Shown here piece by piece: positions 36,038-48,931 of a DNA stretch of 64,000 nucleotides. The notes under the pieces are model-generated. The model made no database searches and was not told the DNA's origin. It saw only the letters and a program-made list of their open reading frames with translations. Location: the NCBI RefSeq assembly GCF_900112045.1, contig NZ_FOJW01000003.1:156948-220947 (forward strand). The letters are read 5' to 3'. Numbering within the stretch: position 1 is the first letter of the stretch; every line of letters starts with the position of its first letter. A program made the translations under genes and the position numbers. The DNA is from Lentibacillus halodurans (GTDB lineage: Bacteria; Bacillota; Bacilli; Bacillales; Amphibacillaceae).

Positions 36038-36820
36038 ATGGCAGGATCAACACTAGAGATAAAGAATCTTCATGTTGAAATTGAAGGTAACGAGATATTA
36101 AAGGGTGTTAACCTTACGATAAAAGGTGGCGAATTCCATGCGGTAATGGGACCGAACGGAACTGGCAAATCAACGCTTGCGTCTGCGATCATGGGCCACC
36201 CCCATTATGAAATCACAGAAGGCAGTGTACTCCTTGATGGGGAAGATGTTCTGGAAATGGAAGTAGATGAGCGTGCGCGCGCCGGGCTCTTCCTTGGCAT
36301 GCAATATCCAAGTGAAATCAGTGGTGTTACAACATCTGACTTCCTTCGTTCTTCCATTAATGCACGCCGTGAAGAAGGCGATGAGATTTCACTGATGAAA
36401 TTCATTAAAGAAATGGATAACGTGCTGGATTACCTGGAAATTGACAAAAACATGGCTCAGCGTTATCTGAATGAAGGTTTCTCAGGCGGAGAGAAAAAAC
36501 GTAATGAAATTTTGCAGTTAATGCTCTTAAAACCGGAAATTGCCATTCTGGATGAAATCGACTCCGGATTGGATATTGACGCATTAAAAGTCGTTTCAAA
36601 AGGGATCAACAAATTGCGTGATGAGCAATTCGGTTGCTTGATCATTACACACTATCAGCGCTTGCTTAACTATATCACGCCTGACAAAGTGCACGTTATG
36701 ATGCAAGGGCGTGTTGTTAAATCCGGCGGGCCGGAACTGGCACAGCGTCTCGAAGCTGAGGGTTATGACTGGATTAAAGAAGAGCTGGGAATTGAAGATG
36801 AACTCGAGCAAGAAGTCTAA
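36038..36820 (+). CDS. sufC: Fe-S cluster assembly ATPase SufC
   Basis: 260 aa ABC-type ATPase. Walker A GPNGTGKSTLASAIMGHPHY, signature FSGGEKKRNEILQLMLL, Walker B PEIAILDEIDSGLDIDALK, switch His in IITHYQRLL. Powers the SufBCD scaffold. The frame opens 22 codons upstream, but ATTGGAGGTATCGAT fixes ATG 36038. First gene of sufC-D-S-U-B, the usual Bacillus order. Confidence 0.96.
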   Translation: MAGSTLEIKNLHVEIEGNEILKGVNLTIKGGEFHAVMGPNGTGKSTLASAIMGHPHYEITEGSVLLDGEDVLEMEVDERARAGLFLGMQYPSEISGVTTSDFLRSSINARREEGDEISLMKFIKEMDNVLDYLEIDKNMAQRYLNEGFSGGEKKRNEILQLMLLKPEIAILDEIDSGLDIDALKVVSKGINKLRDEQFGCLIITHYQRLLNYITPDKVHVMMQGRVVKSGGPELAQRLEAEGYDWIKEELGIEDELEQEV

Positions 36821-36837
36821 AAGCTAGGAGGGGTAAT

Positions 36838-39792
<2,955 letters not shown>

Positions 39793-39829
39793 GCAGCCAA
39801 TGGTATAACACTTTTAAGGAGGTATTTTC

Positions 39830-41227
39830 ATGGCAAAACAAATGCCAGATATGGGAGAGTACAAATATGGCTTTCATGATAAAGACGTTTCGGTATTTCG
39901 TTCCGGAAAAGGGTTGACACGTGAAGTTGTTGAAGAAATCTCACGAATGAAAGAAGAACCCCAATGGATGCTCGATTATCGCCTGAAAGCATTGGAACAA
40001 TTTTATAAAAAGCCAATGCCGCAATGGGGCGGAGACCTGTCCGAACTTGACTTTGACGAAATTGTCTACTATGTCAAACCGTCAGAGCATCAGGGCAGAA
40101 CATGGGATGAAGTACCTGATGAAATCAAACAGACGTTTGATAAATTGGGTATTCCGGAAGCTGAGCAGAAATACTTGGCAGGTGTTTCGGCACAATATGA
40201 ATCTGAAGTTGTTTACCACAACTTAAAAGAAGACTTGGAAGAACTGGGTATCATTTTCAAAGATACAGACACAGCCCTTAAAGAAAACGAAGAACTGTTC
40301 AAAAAATACTTCGGTAAAGTCATTCCGCCATCTGATAATAAATTTGCTGCTCTGAACTCAGCAGTTTGGTCCGGTGGTTCATTCATCTATGTTCCAAAAG
40401 GTGTCGAAGCCAAAACACCGCTTCAAGCCTACTTCCGGATTAACTCGGAAAACATGGGACAGTTTGAACGTACCCTGATCATTGCGGATGAAGGTTCTTC
40501 CGTACATTATGTGGAAGGCTGTACTGCACCAGTGTACACAACGAATTCATTGCACAGTGCGGTCGTTGAAATCTTTGTCCACAAAGATGCCTATTGCCGT
40601 TATACAACGATCCAAAACTGGGCCAATAACGTTTATAATCTGGTTACGAAACGTGCAACAGCAGGCGCAAATGCTACGATGGAATGGATTGACGGCAACA
40701 TCGGTTCCAAACTGACGATGAAATATCCTTCTGTCCTGCTAAGAGGTGAAGGTGCTCGCGGCAACACATTATCGATCGCAATTGCGGGCCGTGGACAGCA
40801 TCAGGATGCAGGTGCCAAAATGCACCATCTGGCACCAAACACGTCCTCCAGTATCGTTTCCAAATCGATTTCCAAACAGGGCGGAAAAGTGACCTACCGT
40901 GGAATCGTTCACTTCGGACGCAAAGCAACCAACGCCCGTTCGAACATAGAGTGTGACACGTTAATCATGGATAGTGAATCGACATCCGATACGATTCCGT
41001 ACAATGAAATAAACAATGACAACATTTCATTGGAGCATGAAGCCAAGGTTTCCAAAGTGTCTGAAGAGCAGCTCTTCTATCTGATGAGCAGAGGTCTTGG
41101 TGAAGAAGAGGCAACGGAAATGATCGTCATGGGCTTCATCGAGCCATTTACAAAAGAACTGCCAATGGAATACGCAGTCGAAATGAACCGTCTGATTAAA
41201 ATGGAAATGGAAGGTTCCATCGGCTGA
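39830..41227 (+). CDS. sufB: Fe-S cluster assembly scaffold SufB
   Basis: 465 aa. Suf scaffold core: [40 protein letters not shown] with the conserved Cys, [20 protein letters not shown] and [20 protein letters not shown]. Assembly site of the nascent cluster with SufC and SufD. AAGGAGGTATTTTC before ATG. Last gene of the operon, with a terminator after it. Confidence 0.97.
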   Translation: MAKQMPDMGEYKYGFHDKDVSVFRSGKGLTREVVEEISRMKEEPQWMLDYRLKALEQFYKKPMPQWGGDLSELDFDEIVYYVKPSEHQGRTWDEVPDEIKQTFDKLGIPEAEQKYLAGVSAQYESEVVYHNLKEDLEELGIIFKDTDTALKENEELFKKYFGKVIPPSDNKFAALNSAVWSGGSFIYVPKGVEAKTPLQAYFRINSENMGQFERTLIIADEGSSVHYVEGCTAPVYTTNSLHSAVVEIFVHKDAYCRYTTIQNWANNVYNLVTKRATAGANATMEWIDGNIGSKLTMKYPSVLLRGEGARGNTLSIAIAGRGQHQDAGAKMHHLAPNTSSSIVSKSISKQGGKVTYRGIVHFGRKATNARSNIECDTLIMDSESTSDTIPYNEINNDNISLEHEAKVSKVSEEQLFYLMSRGLGEEEATEMIVMGFIEPFTKELPMEYAVEMNRLIKMEMEGSIG

Positions 41228-41245
41228 GTGAAAAAACTGAAAGTC

Positions 41246-41275
41246 AAAGAGCTCGCTTCTTGGCGGGCTCTTTTC
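41246..41275 (+). terminator. Terminator of the suf operon
   Basis: AAAGAGCTCGC is inverted against GCGGGCTCTTTT around a 5-nt loop. Confidence 0.88.
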
Positions 41276-41460
41276 ATGTATACCTTCACTATTACAATTG
41301 TTTGTTGTTGAATAAAAGTGGCATTAAAAAAATTAAGTTTTTTCGTGCCACTTTTGTAAATCTGGGTACGATAGTAATAGTGAAAGGAGATTAAAATATA
41401 CAATGTTAATCCAACTCGTGCTAGTATAAAATTGGACATTCAATGATGGAAGGGATTATA

Positions 41461-42234
41461 TTGATTTATCTGGTTTGTATCATTGTAGCATTTGTTGCTG
41501 CATTTACCGGCAGTCTTGTCGGTTTGGGCGGTGGTGTTGTTTTAATTCCGAGCATGCTATTTTTGCATCATTATACAGATGCGTTTGCCTGGGCCACCCC
41601 ACAAGTGATTGTCGGGATATCATTGATTACGATGGTATTCACGGCTTTCTCATCTACTATTTCCTATTATAAAACCGGTCGGATTCACGTGAAAATCGGA
41701 TTACTTTTTTTAACGGGCAGCATTCCCGGAAGCATATTGGGAGCATGGCTGAATCAATTTGTGAATGCCGATCATTTTTCACTGTATTTTGGCTTTTTAA
41801 TGATTGTGCTGGCATTTCTTTTTCTGATTAATCGAAAGGGCCCGGCTGATCATAAATTTACCAGGCAAAGCAATCCGGTGGTGTCGGTATTTATCGTTTC
41901 ATTGATTGTCGGAGGTATATCCGGTTTGTTTGGTATTGGCGGTGGCGCGATTATCGTACCAGCCATGATTTTTCTTTTTGGCTTATCGATTCACACGGCC
42001 GCAGCCACCTCCATGTTTGTTATTTTATTTATCAGTATTATCAGTGCCGGGACACATATTGTTTTAGGCCATATCACCTGGGAGTATATATTACTTTTCA
42101 TCATTGGTGCATGGATTGGTGGAACACTGGGAGCTAAAGTCAATCAAGTGGTTAAAAGTAATACACTTGAGTGGATACTGCGGCTGCTATTGATCATTAT
42201 CGGAATCAGACTGATTATAGAGGGAATGATGTAA
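41461..42234 (+). CDS. TSUP (TauE/SafE) family transporter, YunE-like
   Basis: 257 aa, about eight transmembrane helices in two repeats, with GSLVGLGGGVVLIPSMLFL and again GLFGIGGGAIIVPAMIFLFG, the duplicated glycine-rich motif of anion exporters (sulfite, sulfoacetate and others). Substrate unknown. Start is uncertain: two ATGs at 41443 and 41446 lack a ribosome binding site, whereas GGAAGGG stands 6 nt before the TTG at 41461. It precedes yunD, as yunE neighbours yunD in B. subtilis. Confidence 0.85.
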   Translation: MIYLVCIIVAFVAAFTGSLVGLGGGVVLIPSMLFLHHYTDAFAWATPQVIVGISLITMVFTAFSSTISYYKTGRIHVKIGLLFLTGSIPGSILGAWLNQFVNADHFSLYFGFLMIVLAFLFLINRKGPADHKFTRQSNPVVSVFIVSLIVGGISGLFGIGGGAIIVPAMIFLFGLSIHTAAATSMFVILFISIISAGTHIVLGHITWEYILLFIIGAWIGGTLGAKVNQVVKSNTLEWILRLLLIIIGIRLIIEGMM

Positions 42235-42245
42235 GGAGCATATCA

Positions 42246-43646
42246 ATGCAGGAAAAGCTTTACTTTTACTATACAAATGATTTACATAGCAATTTTGACA
42301 ACTGGCCACAGGTTGCTGGATTTTTAAAGGGAGCGAAAGAGAAACGGCTGGCTGAGAATCAAGCTTGCTGGCTGATTGACATTGGCGACCATGTTGACCG
42401 GGTCCATCCGATTGCTGAAGGCTTTATGGGCAAGGCCAATGTCCAGTTAATGAACGATGTCGGCTATGATCTGGTCACAATCGGCAATAATGAAGGAATT
42501 ACCATGGACCACGATGATCTTCACCACCTCTATGATGAAGCCGATTTCCAAGTCGTTTGTGCCAACCTGCATAGTCTGACGGATGCAGAACCGGCTTGGC
42601 TTCAAACAACTGTTCATATCCAGTCGAATAACGGTGTGAAGGTTGGTGTGATCGGATTGACCGCTCCGTTTAATGCATTTTACGAATTGTTGAATTGGCA
42701 TATATCCGCTCCGATTCATACGTTGGAAAAACATATCAGCCATTTAAAGGAAGCGGCCGATATCATTATTTTAATGTCACATTTGGGTCTCAGTGAAGAT
42801 CAGGAAATTGCCCGCCGCTTTGATGATATCGATGTCATTATCGGCGGACATACACACCATTTGCTGCGGACAGGCGAAAATGTCAATAATACGATCATCA
42901 CAGCTGCCGGCAAGCATTGTGCGTATGCCGGTGAAGTGGTGTTAACGTGGGATCATATGCGCAGGAAGCTCGTTGACAAGAAGGCTGCCGTTTACGATAT
43001 GACAGAATTGGCAAAGGACTTAAACACGGAGCAGACATTGCATGATTTGACGAAAAAAGCAGAAGCCTTGCTTGGGCAGTCTGTTATTCAGCTGAAGAAA
43101 CCGATTCATGTTAAATGGTTCCAGCATACCGACATCATGCAAAAACTTACGGATACATTGCGGGAATGGACGGAAGCAGATGTTGCCATGCTGAACGCCG
43201 GTATATTATTGGATCAAATTCCGGCAGGACAGGTTACTTACCGGGAAATTCATCGTATTTGTCCACATCCTATTAACCCTTGTGTGGTGAGGCTTGATGG
43301 CAACGAGCTGACAGAAGTGGTTCGGGCTTCTGTCTCCAAGGAACTGACGGAATTAAAATTGAAGGGCTTTGGGTTCCGTGGAGAAGTACTCGGCAAGATG
43401 ATTTGCGCCGGTATGGAAGTTGAGACATGTTTCCGGGAAGATGGAAGTGAATATGTCAGGGCCATTCAATATCATGGCGAGCCGCTTGATCCGAATCGGA
43501 CATATAAAGTGGCCACCGCTGATACATTTACATTTGGTCGCTTGCTTCCGGAAATCGCCAAATCTGAAGTCAAGCACTATTTTGTTCCAGAATTCTTGCG
43601 CGATTTGCTGGCGTATACATTACGGCATAAATGGGAGGATTATTGA
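42246..43646 (+). CDS. yunD: Metallophosphatase/5'-nucleotidase YunD
   Basis: 466 aa. Calcineurin-like phosphatase domain with metal motifs YYTNDLHSNFDNW, LIDIGDHVDR, IGNNEG, LMSHLGLSED and IIGGHTHH, followed by a C-terminal 5'-nucleotidase domain (about 290-466). No signal peptide, so it acts in the cytoplasm, unlike secreted 5'-nucleotidases. The frame opens 25 codons upstream; AAGGAGCATATCA fixes ATG 42246, 11 nt after the TSUP gene. Confidence 0.92.
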   Translation: MQEKLYFYYTNDLHSNFDNWPQVAGFLKGAKEKRLAENQACWLIDIGDHVDRVHPIAEGFMGKANVQLMNDVGYDLVTIGNNEGITMDHDDLHHLYDEADFQVVCANLHSLTDAEPAWLQTTVHIQSNNGVKVGVIGLTAPFNAFYELLNWHISAPIHTLEKHISHLKEAADIIILMSHLGLSEDQEIARRFDDIDVIIGGHTHHLLRTGENVNNTIITAAGKHCAYAGEVVLTWDHMRRKLVDKKAAVYDMTELAKDLNTEQTLHDLTKKAEALLGQSVIQLKKPIHVKWFQHTDIMQKLTDTLREWTEADVAMLNAGILLDQIPAGQVTYREIHRICPHPINPCVVRLDGNELTEVVRASVSKELTELKLKGFGFRGEVLGKMICAGMEVETCFREDGSEYVRAIQYHGEPLDPNRTYKVATADTFTFGRLLPEIAKSEVKHYFVPEFLRDLLAYTLRHKWEDY

Positions 43647-43711
43647 ACTTGTGACATTTCTCTCTCTGGGTGCATAACATATCGTGTACTTGGTGAGGGA
43701 GGCATTGAATA

Positions 43712-44014
43712 ATGATTACGGTGAATCCATTGGAAGTGGAAGGAATGCATTTTACTGCTGTAACGGTGGAATTGCCTAAAACAAATTTACTGATGATTTC
43801 CAATGAAGTCGGCTATATCATGTGTGGTGCACTGGATGTCGATGTGTTAAATGATGTTCTGGCAGACAGAAAGGTGATTGCCGGCCGTGCCACAGGTGTC
43901 AAGACAATTGATCAGCTGCTGCACGCGCCACTCGAAAAGATCACTGATGCTTCAAGAGAATACGGCTGGGAACCGGGCATGATCGGGAAGGATGCCTTGC
44001 TTCGAATCGCCTGA
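43712..44014 (+). CDS. yunC: YunC-like DUF1805 protein
   Basis: 100 aa, single DUF1805 domain: LLMISNEVGYIMCGALDVDV, VIAGRATGVKTIDQLLHAPL. Function unknown. GAGGGAGGCATTGAATA before ATG. Position between yunD and yunB matches B. subtilis. Confidence 0.88.
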   Translation: MITVNPLEVEGMHFTAVTVELPKTNLLMISNEVGYIMCGALDVDVLNDVLADRKVIAGRATGVKTIDQLLHAPLEKITDASREYGWEPGMIGKDALLRIA

Positions 44015-44106
44015 GTAGATGCCAGACGATTTTAATCGGGACAGAAGCATCATAACCGCGACTTCATATCAACAGAGAAGGAGCAGAATCAAATATTCCA
44101 TTCTAA

Positions 44107-44146
44107 CCCCCTTAGAACAAGCATAGGTTGTTTTAAGGGGGTTTTT
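44107..44146 (+). terminator. Strong hairpin directly upstream of yunB
   Basis: A 14-bp stem, CCCCCTTAGAACAA with TTGTTTTAAGGGGG (one G-T pair), closes a 7-nt loop and is followed by five T. It ends only 15 nt before the yunB ATG, so besides ending the yunC transcript it leaves no room for an ordinary yunB promoter downstream of it. Confidence 0.85.
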
Positions 44147-44161
44147 ACGTTGAGGAAACGC

Positions 44162-44947
44162 ATGGTATTTAACAAAAGAAAAATATCCAAAACACCGCCT
44201 CCATTACAAAGTATTGTTGCCATCACATTGATTATTTTTGTGTTGATGGTTTTTGTCAGTATCCAGATTATTGACAAAGGCATTACACCAACATTAATGG
44301 ATATAGCCGAAAGAAGAACAGATGAATTTGCTACACGCGGTATCAATACGGCTGTGAGGTTTGCGGAAAATTACAATTATGATGATTTATTGAATATTAC
44401 ATATGATGATGAAGGGAATGTTGCAACATATAATTGGAACTCTGCTGTTGTCAGTGAAATTAATCGTGTGGCAACTGACCGGGTGGAGGAGTATTTCCGG
44501 TATATGAATACAGGTGAGCCGCCTGATTATGAAAATTCATTGTTTGAACCGGAAGAGTTTGAAGATACGACCGAAAACCTTCCCCAGAAAGATCCGACTG
44601 TTATCGAGATCCCGATAGGCCAGGCAACCGGCAATTCAATTCTGGCCAACCTCGGCCCGAGAATTCCGGTTAATTTTGAAATTGTCGGCAATGTACGGAC
44701 CAATATTGTGCGAGAAAATGAGCCGCTCGGTTTAAACGGTTCATGGGTGTCTTTATATGTACATGTTGAAGCTGATGTTCAGATTGTCATCCCATTTATG
44801 ACGGATGTGACAACTGTCGCGACAGAAATTTATATAGACGGCGGTGCACTGATGGGAGATGTTCCTGACTTTTACGGTGAAGGAGGTGGTGAAGGACCAT
44901 CAATCGCGGTGCCGAAAGATGATATTACGGATGAGGAGGATGAATAA
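44162..44947 (+). CDS. yunB: Sporulation protein YunB
   Basis: 261 aa. One N-terminal transmembrane segment (SIVAITLIIFVLMVFVSIQI), then an extracytoplasmic domain with the family stretches TRGINTAVRFAENYNYDDLL and PIGQATGNSILANLGPRIPV, and an acidic tail. In B. subtilis YunB is a mother-cell protein needed for efficient sporulation. Start: GAGGAAACGC precedes ATG 44162; a TTG at 44150 is possible but abuts the terminator. Confidence 0.92.
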   Translation: MVFNKRKISKTPPPLQSIVAITLIIFVLMVFVSIQIIDKGITPTLMDIAERRTDEFATRGINTAVRFAENYNYDDLLNITYDDEGNVATYNWNSAVVSEINRVATDRVEEYFRYMNTGEPPDYENSLFEPEEFEDTTENLPQKDPTVIEIPIGQATGNSILANLGPRIPVNFEIVGNVRTNIVRENEPLGLNGSWVSLYVHVEADVQIVIPFMTDVTTVATEIYIDGGALMGDVPDFYGEGGGEGPSIAVPKDDITDEEDE

Positions 44948-45278
44948 AATGCGTCCACCAGTCATCAAGGTGGAAGTTGTAGTAAATGTAACGTGAATTT
45001 TCAATCAGTGCGGGGCATTCTTGCCTACTGATTGTCAGATGTACCTATTCGAACATATATGGCGCAAGGACATACCAATACAGTCGTTGCGACAGGACAA
45101 GGCGTCATATCCACCACACGAAGAGAAAGTGTATTACGTTTACGAAGTCGACGAGAAGCCAGTTTGCCTGGCAGTAGCTCTCTATAGCTGCATGCATTTC
45201 GCTGCTGAATACAACTAGGGGTCTTACTGCTAGTTATATGCGGGATTAAATTAAATACAGAAAAATTTTAATATATCT
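44948..45278. other. Intergenic region without a supported gene
   Basis: A 65-codon frame at 45021-45218 has no ribosome binding site and a composition unlike a protein of this genome. The end of the region resembles interspersed intergenic repeat DNA. Nothing else seen. Confidence 0.5.
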
Positions 45279-45307
45279 TTGACATAGGAATAAAGTACCG
45301 GTATAAT
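45279..45307 (+). promoter_or_regulatory. Consensus sigma-A promoter of the NSS transporter
   Basis: TTGACA at 45279-45284 and TATAAT at 45302-45307 with a 17-nt spacer: a perfect match, about 60 nt before the start codon. Confidence 0.9.
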
Positions 45308-45367
45308 AACATACGTAAATATCAGAAAAAAACAAACAATTCGAAAGACTATGGGGAGGTTTTGGTA

Positions 45368-46906
45368 TTGGAAACACGGTCTCAATGGGGGACAAGAGCA
45401 GGTTTTATTTTAGCTGCAGTAGGTTCTGCAATCGGGCTGGGTAATATTTGGCGTTTCCCTGCGACAGCGTTTGAAAATGGCGGTGGAGCATTTATGGTAC
45501 CGTACCTGATTGCGCTGCTGACAGCAGGGATCCCGATTTTGATCATGGAATTCACCATGGGGCATAAATATCGCGGGTCATCGCCATTATCATTCAGCCG
45601 GATGAACAAGAAATCAGAATGGGTAGGCTGGTGGGGCGTACTGGTTGCTTTCGTCATTTCGACCTATTACTCTGTCATTATTGCCTGGGCAATATCCTAT
45701 TCGATTTTCTCATTCAATCTGAACTGGGGATCAGATACGGAAGGCTTTCTGTTTGGGAACTATCTTGAAGTAGCTGATCCGGGTCAGTTTAACGGCTTCG
45801 TGCCTGGCGTACTTATACCATTAATAATTGTTTGGCTCGTTGTTTTAGGTATTCTGTTCAAAGGGGTTAAAAAAGGAATCGAAGTTGCAAACCGGATTTT
45901 TATCCCGACACTGGTTGTTGTCTTTCTTATTATTGTTATCCGGGCAATTACGCTTCCTGGAGCGTTCGAAGGACTGAATACATTTTTTACGCCTGATTTT
46001 GGAGCGCTCGCCAATCCTGATGTCTGGGTTGCCGCTTATGGACAAATATTCTTCAGTCTGTCTATCGCATTTGCCATCATGATTACCTATTCGAGCTACC
46101 TGCCGAAGAAATCGGACATTACCAATAACGCATTTATCGTCGGTTTTGGTAATTCCAGTTTTGAATTATTATGTGGTATCGGAGTTTTCTCGGTACTTGG
46201 TTTCATGGCAGTGAATCAGGGTGTTGCAGTTGACGATGTAGTTGCCGGTGGTGTAGGGCTTGCATTTGTGGTATTCCCGCAGATCATCAATCAATTCCCG
46301 GCACTCAATGAATTGTTTGGATTTCTGTTTTTTGCATCACTCGTTTTAGCCGGGTTGTCATCGCTCATTTCTATCATCGAAACGTATGTAGCGGGATTGT
46401 CTGATAAATTTAATATTTCCCGTCAAAAAGCTGTTATATTCGGTGGTGGATTTGCGGCAATCGTTTCATTAATTTTTGCAACAAGGGGCGGATTGAATTT
46501 CCTTGATGCAGCGGACTATTTCATCAATCAGTTTGGTGTAGCAGCCCTCGGATTAGTTGAGGTCGTGGTGATCGCCTGGTTCCTGCGTAAACTGAATGAC
46601 CTTAAAACACATGCCAATGAGATTTCGGACATAAAAATCGGACCCTGGTGGAATGTCAGTCTGATGGTGATCACACCGATTGTACTTGGCTATAACATGA
46701 TCATTTTACTCAGACAAAATCTGTTTCAGCAATTTGATACAGAAACCGGTAACTATGAGGGATATCCGGATTCGTTTATCCTGTATGGTGGATGGTTCGT
46801 TGCCGGTGGTGCATTATTAGTTGGTATTATCATGGCTCTCATAAAATGGAAAGCGTCTAAGAACGCCAATGAGAATGAATCACAAAATTCCTGGGAGGCG
46901 AAATAA
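45368..46906 (+). CDS. NSS-family sodium-dependent amino-acid transporter
   Basis: 512 aa, about 12 transmembrane helices of the LeuT fold. Helix 1 has AAVGSAIGLGNIWRFPATAF with the unwound sodium/substrate site and FENGGGAFMVPYLIAL. Most similar in type to bacterial transporters that travel with a MetS subunit (methionine/alanine uptake, MetP-MetS of Corynebacterium). The start is TTG at 45368, 7 nt after GGGGAGG. The next gene encodes the small subunit, one base after the stop. Confidence 0.9.
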   Translation: METRSQWGTRAGFILAAVGSAIGLGNIWRFPATAFENGGGAFMVPYLIALLTAGIPILIMEFTMGHKYRGSSPLSFSRMNKKSEWVGWWGVLVAFVISTYYSVIIAWAISYSIFSFNLNWGSDTEGFLFGNYLEVADPGQFNGFVPGVLIPLIIVWLVVLGILFKGVKKGIEVANRIFIPTLVVVFLIIVIRAITLPGAFEGLNTFFTPDFGALANPDVWVAAYGQIFFSLSIAFAIMITYSSYLPKKSDITNNAFIVGFGNSSFELLCGIGVFSVLGFMAVNQGVAVDDVVAGGVGLAFVVFPQIINQFPALNELFGFLFFASLVLAGLSSLISIIETYVAGLSDKFNISRQKAVIFGGGFAAIVSLIFATRGGLNFLDAADYFINQFGVAALGLVEVVVIAWFLRKLNDLKTHANEISDIKIGPWWNVSLMVITPIVLGYNMIILLRQNLFQQFDTETGNYEGYPDSFILYGGWFVAGGALLVGIIMALIKWKASKNANENESQNSWEAK

Positions 46907-47014
46907 ATGACTGCAGGAGCTATTACGTTCATGATCATCTCCATGCTGATTATTTGGGGAGGATTAACAGCAAGCATTACGAACGCTGTGAAAAAAAGTG
47001 CAAACAGAGATTAA
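46907..47014 (+). CDS. metS: MetS-family small subunit of the NSS transporter
   Basis: 35 aa: one transmembrane helix (AITFMIISMLIIWGGLTASI) and a short basic tail. Length, hydrophobic pattern with WGG, and its place immediately after an NSS transporter match the MetS accessory-subunit family, required for transport in Corynebacterium glutamicum. Ribosome binding site GGGAGGCGAAATAA lies in the end of the transporter gene, so the two are translationally linked. Confidence 0.85.
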   Translation: MTAGAITFMIISMLIIWGGLTASITNAVKKSANRD

Positions 47015-47075
47015 CTTCATACATGCCATCCATAATGTGAGGGATACACAGCAAGATTTGGCTGACGTTAAATTG

Positions 47076-47109
47076 AAAGAGCCTTTACCTTTGTGGTAGA
47101 GGCTCTTTA
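47076..47109 (+). terminator. Terminator after metS
   Basis: AAAGAGCCTTTACC is inverted against GGTAGAGGCTCTTT, one mismatch, 5-nt loop. Serves convergent lytH too. Confidence 0.88.
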
Positions 47110-47189
47110 ATCAGCCAAAAGTCATCATCGGTTCGCAGATAAATGGGCAGCGATCGAAGGGAAAAACTCCCTGAAATCTGAGTAGTAGC

Positions 47190-48155
47190 TTAGTCTTTTT
47201 TCATCTGTTCCCATCTGCGTAGATAGGGGTATGGATCGAATGACCATTCACTGTATCCGTTATCCTGATACATGCCATAGTGCAAATGTGGCGGGAATTT
47301 ACCTGATGTACCTGGCGGGCCGTAGCCAGTTGACCCAACATTGCCGATGATATCACCGGGCTTGACGACTTGGCCGATTTTAATATCATCATTATAGCCG
47401 CTCATATGTGCGTAATAATGATAAATATTGTTGATATCACGTATGCCGAGCCGCCAGCCGCCGTATAAGTTCCACCCCTTCATTTCAATGACGCCATATG
47501 TTGTAGATTTTACTGGTGTGCCGTAATCCGCAAAGATGTCTGATCCCTCATGTATCCTCAACCCTCCAAATCCACGGCGGTCTCCCCAATTGTTGTTGTA
47601 GCTGTAATTATAATTAGTGTCGACGGGGAAATCCCGGTCCGTCAATTTTATCCGGTTAAATTTTTTGAAAACCTTTGCTGTATTCATGATCGTCTGGACG
47701 GTCAAATCACGGTTATAAAAATTCCAAAGTGCAATTTTTACTTCATCCCGGGAAGAGCCGTATTCCAGCAAAATATTGGCCATTGTGTAAAGCACATCTT
47801 CCGGATTTTCATGATCCGCTTTATGATCGCCGTTACCATCTTTTCCTTTTCCCTGAAAAAACTGGATCATGCTTTCATCTTTGATCATTGAACTATTTCC
47901 AAGACCATACCATATTTCATCAGGAATGGATATGGATACAAGTTGATCATCCTTGTTTTCTTCAGAACTATTTCGCTCATACTGGTCAATTGCTGCAATG
48001 TAGTACCACGGAATTTGGGTTAAAGTTTCCGTTTTTTGGTATAAGGCCATTCGTTTTTCGTGTAAATCTTGTTCATCGTCTTCTGCATGTACAGGGTATG
48101 TGTATATACCGAGCATCAAGAATACTGACAACAGGACGGTCATTTTTTTCAACAA
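47190..48155 (-). CDS. lytH: LytH-like M23 peptidase (spore cortex L-Ala-D-Glu endopeptidase)
   Basis: About 321 aa. Signal peptide/anchor (MTVLLSVFLMLGIYTYPVHA), a helical middle region, then a C-terminal M23 (LytM) domain with the zinc-site pieces GGLRIHEGSDIFADYG and PPHLHYGMYQDNG. LytH trims peptide stems in the spore cortex. Its neighbours (yunB, yutC-like, yutD) match the B. subtilis yunA region. Start uncertain: a GTG at 48164 is too close to AGGAGG; the TTG at 48155 is 10 nt away and chosen. Confidence 0.88.
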   Translation of the reverse strand: MLKKMTVLLSVFLMLGIYTYPVHAEDDEQDLHEKRMALYQKTETLTQIPWYYIAAIDQYERNSSEENKDDQLVSISIPDEIWYGLGNSSMIKDESMIQFFQGKGKDGNGDHKADHENPEDVLYTMANILLEYGSSRDEVKIALWNFYNRDLTVQTIMNTAKVFKKFNRIKLTDRDFPVDTNYNYSYNNNWGDRRGFGGLRIHEGSDIFADYGTPVKSTTYGVIEMKGWNLYGGWRLGIRDINNIYHYYAHMSGYNDDIKIGQVVKPGDIIGNVGSTGYGPPGTSGKFPPHLHYGMYQDNGYSEWSFDPYPYLRRWEQMKKD

Positions 48156-48199
48156 TTGGGTCACACCTCCTGACGAATGGGACTAACAAAATACAGTTA

Positions 48200-48793
48200 T
48201 TAATCCTGCATTTGGCTATCTTCCGTTCCCTGTGGTGACTGCTGCATTCTGTCAATGATCTGGTTGATCGTATTATCGTAGTTATCATCCTGTATGCTGG
48301 AGTTGTGTAAACTTTGGATGTCCTGTATCAGTGCTTCATTTTCCGATACATATACGTCAAAGTATCCCGGCAAAATGGAAACGGCAGTCTTTTTGGCAAT
48401 GTCCGCACCTTTATCCGCTTCCAAATCATCTGTTTTACCGTAAGCGATGAGTGCTTTGTCATCTGTAACAAGTGTTGCTGCTTCATCAAAGCCGTCATTG
48501 CGTAAAATAATGCGTGTGATCATATTAGCCAGGCTGGTTCTGTCAATATTCACGGTATGCTCTTCTTCATTTTCACTATTAATTTGTTCTCTTGTATAAT
48601 GCACAAAACCCAGTTTATCATCTCCGGAAGGGTTGGATGGTGTGATTTCCTGTTCGGGATTCAGTTCATCAACGATTTGATTGCGCTCCTCAGGCTGCTG
48701 GCGCTCGTCATCTGCTGCATTGTCTGCACCGCCGCATCCTGCAAGTATGATGACTATCAGCAATGAGCTTAAAAAAAGTAATTTCCTGTTCAT
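48200..48793 (-). CDS. yutC: YhcN/YlaJ-family sporulation lipoprotein (YutC-like)
   Basis: 197 aa. Lipobox LAGC (Cys20), acidic linker, and a YhcN/YlaJ domain with SLANMITRIILRNDGFDEAA, VTDDKALIAYGK and a C-terminal helical tail. Family members are made in the forespore and found in the spore inner membrane. ATG 48793 has GAGGAGGACAGTC before it; the longer frame begins inside that site. Lies 44 nt upstream of lytH on the same strand, likely one transcript. Confidence 0.85.
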   Translation of the reverse strand: MNRKLLFLSSLLIVIILAGCGGADNAADDERQQPEERNQIVDELNPEQEITPSNPSGDDKLGFVHYTREQINSENEEEHTVNIDRTSLANMITRIILRNDGFDEAATLVTDDKALIAYGKTDDLEADKGADIAKKTAVSILPGYFDVYVSENEALIQDIQSLHNSSIQDDNYDNTINQIIDRMQQSPQGTEDSQMQD

Positions 48794-48931
48794 GACTGTC
48801 CTCCTCATACATCAAGATTTCTTCCCGCCTTAGTTTGCTGCACGCCACCAAATTCATACAGCAATTTTGTCAAAAATATTGGTTGGATCCTGTCGAACTA
48901 TGATAAACTTATGGTGTAATGGGGTGATGTC

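Noticed and set aside
45021-45218. 65-codon frame between yunB and the NSS transporter
   Set aside because: No ribosome binding site, odd composition, and no recognised family; the DNA looks like intergenic repeat material.
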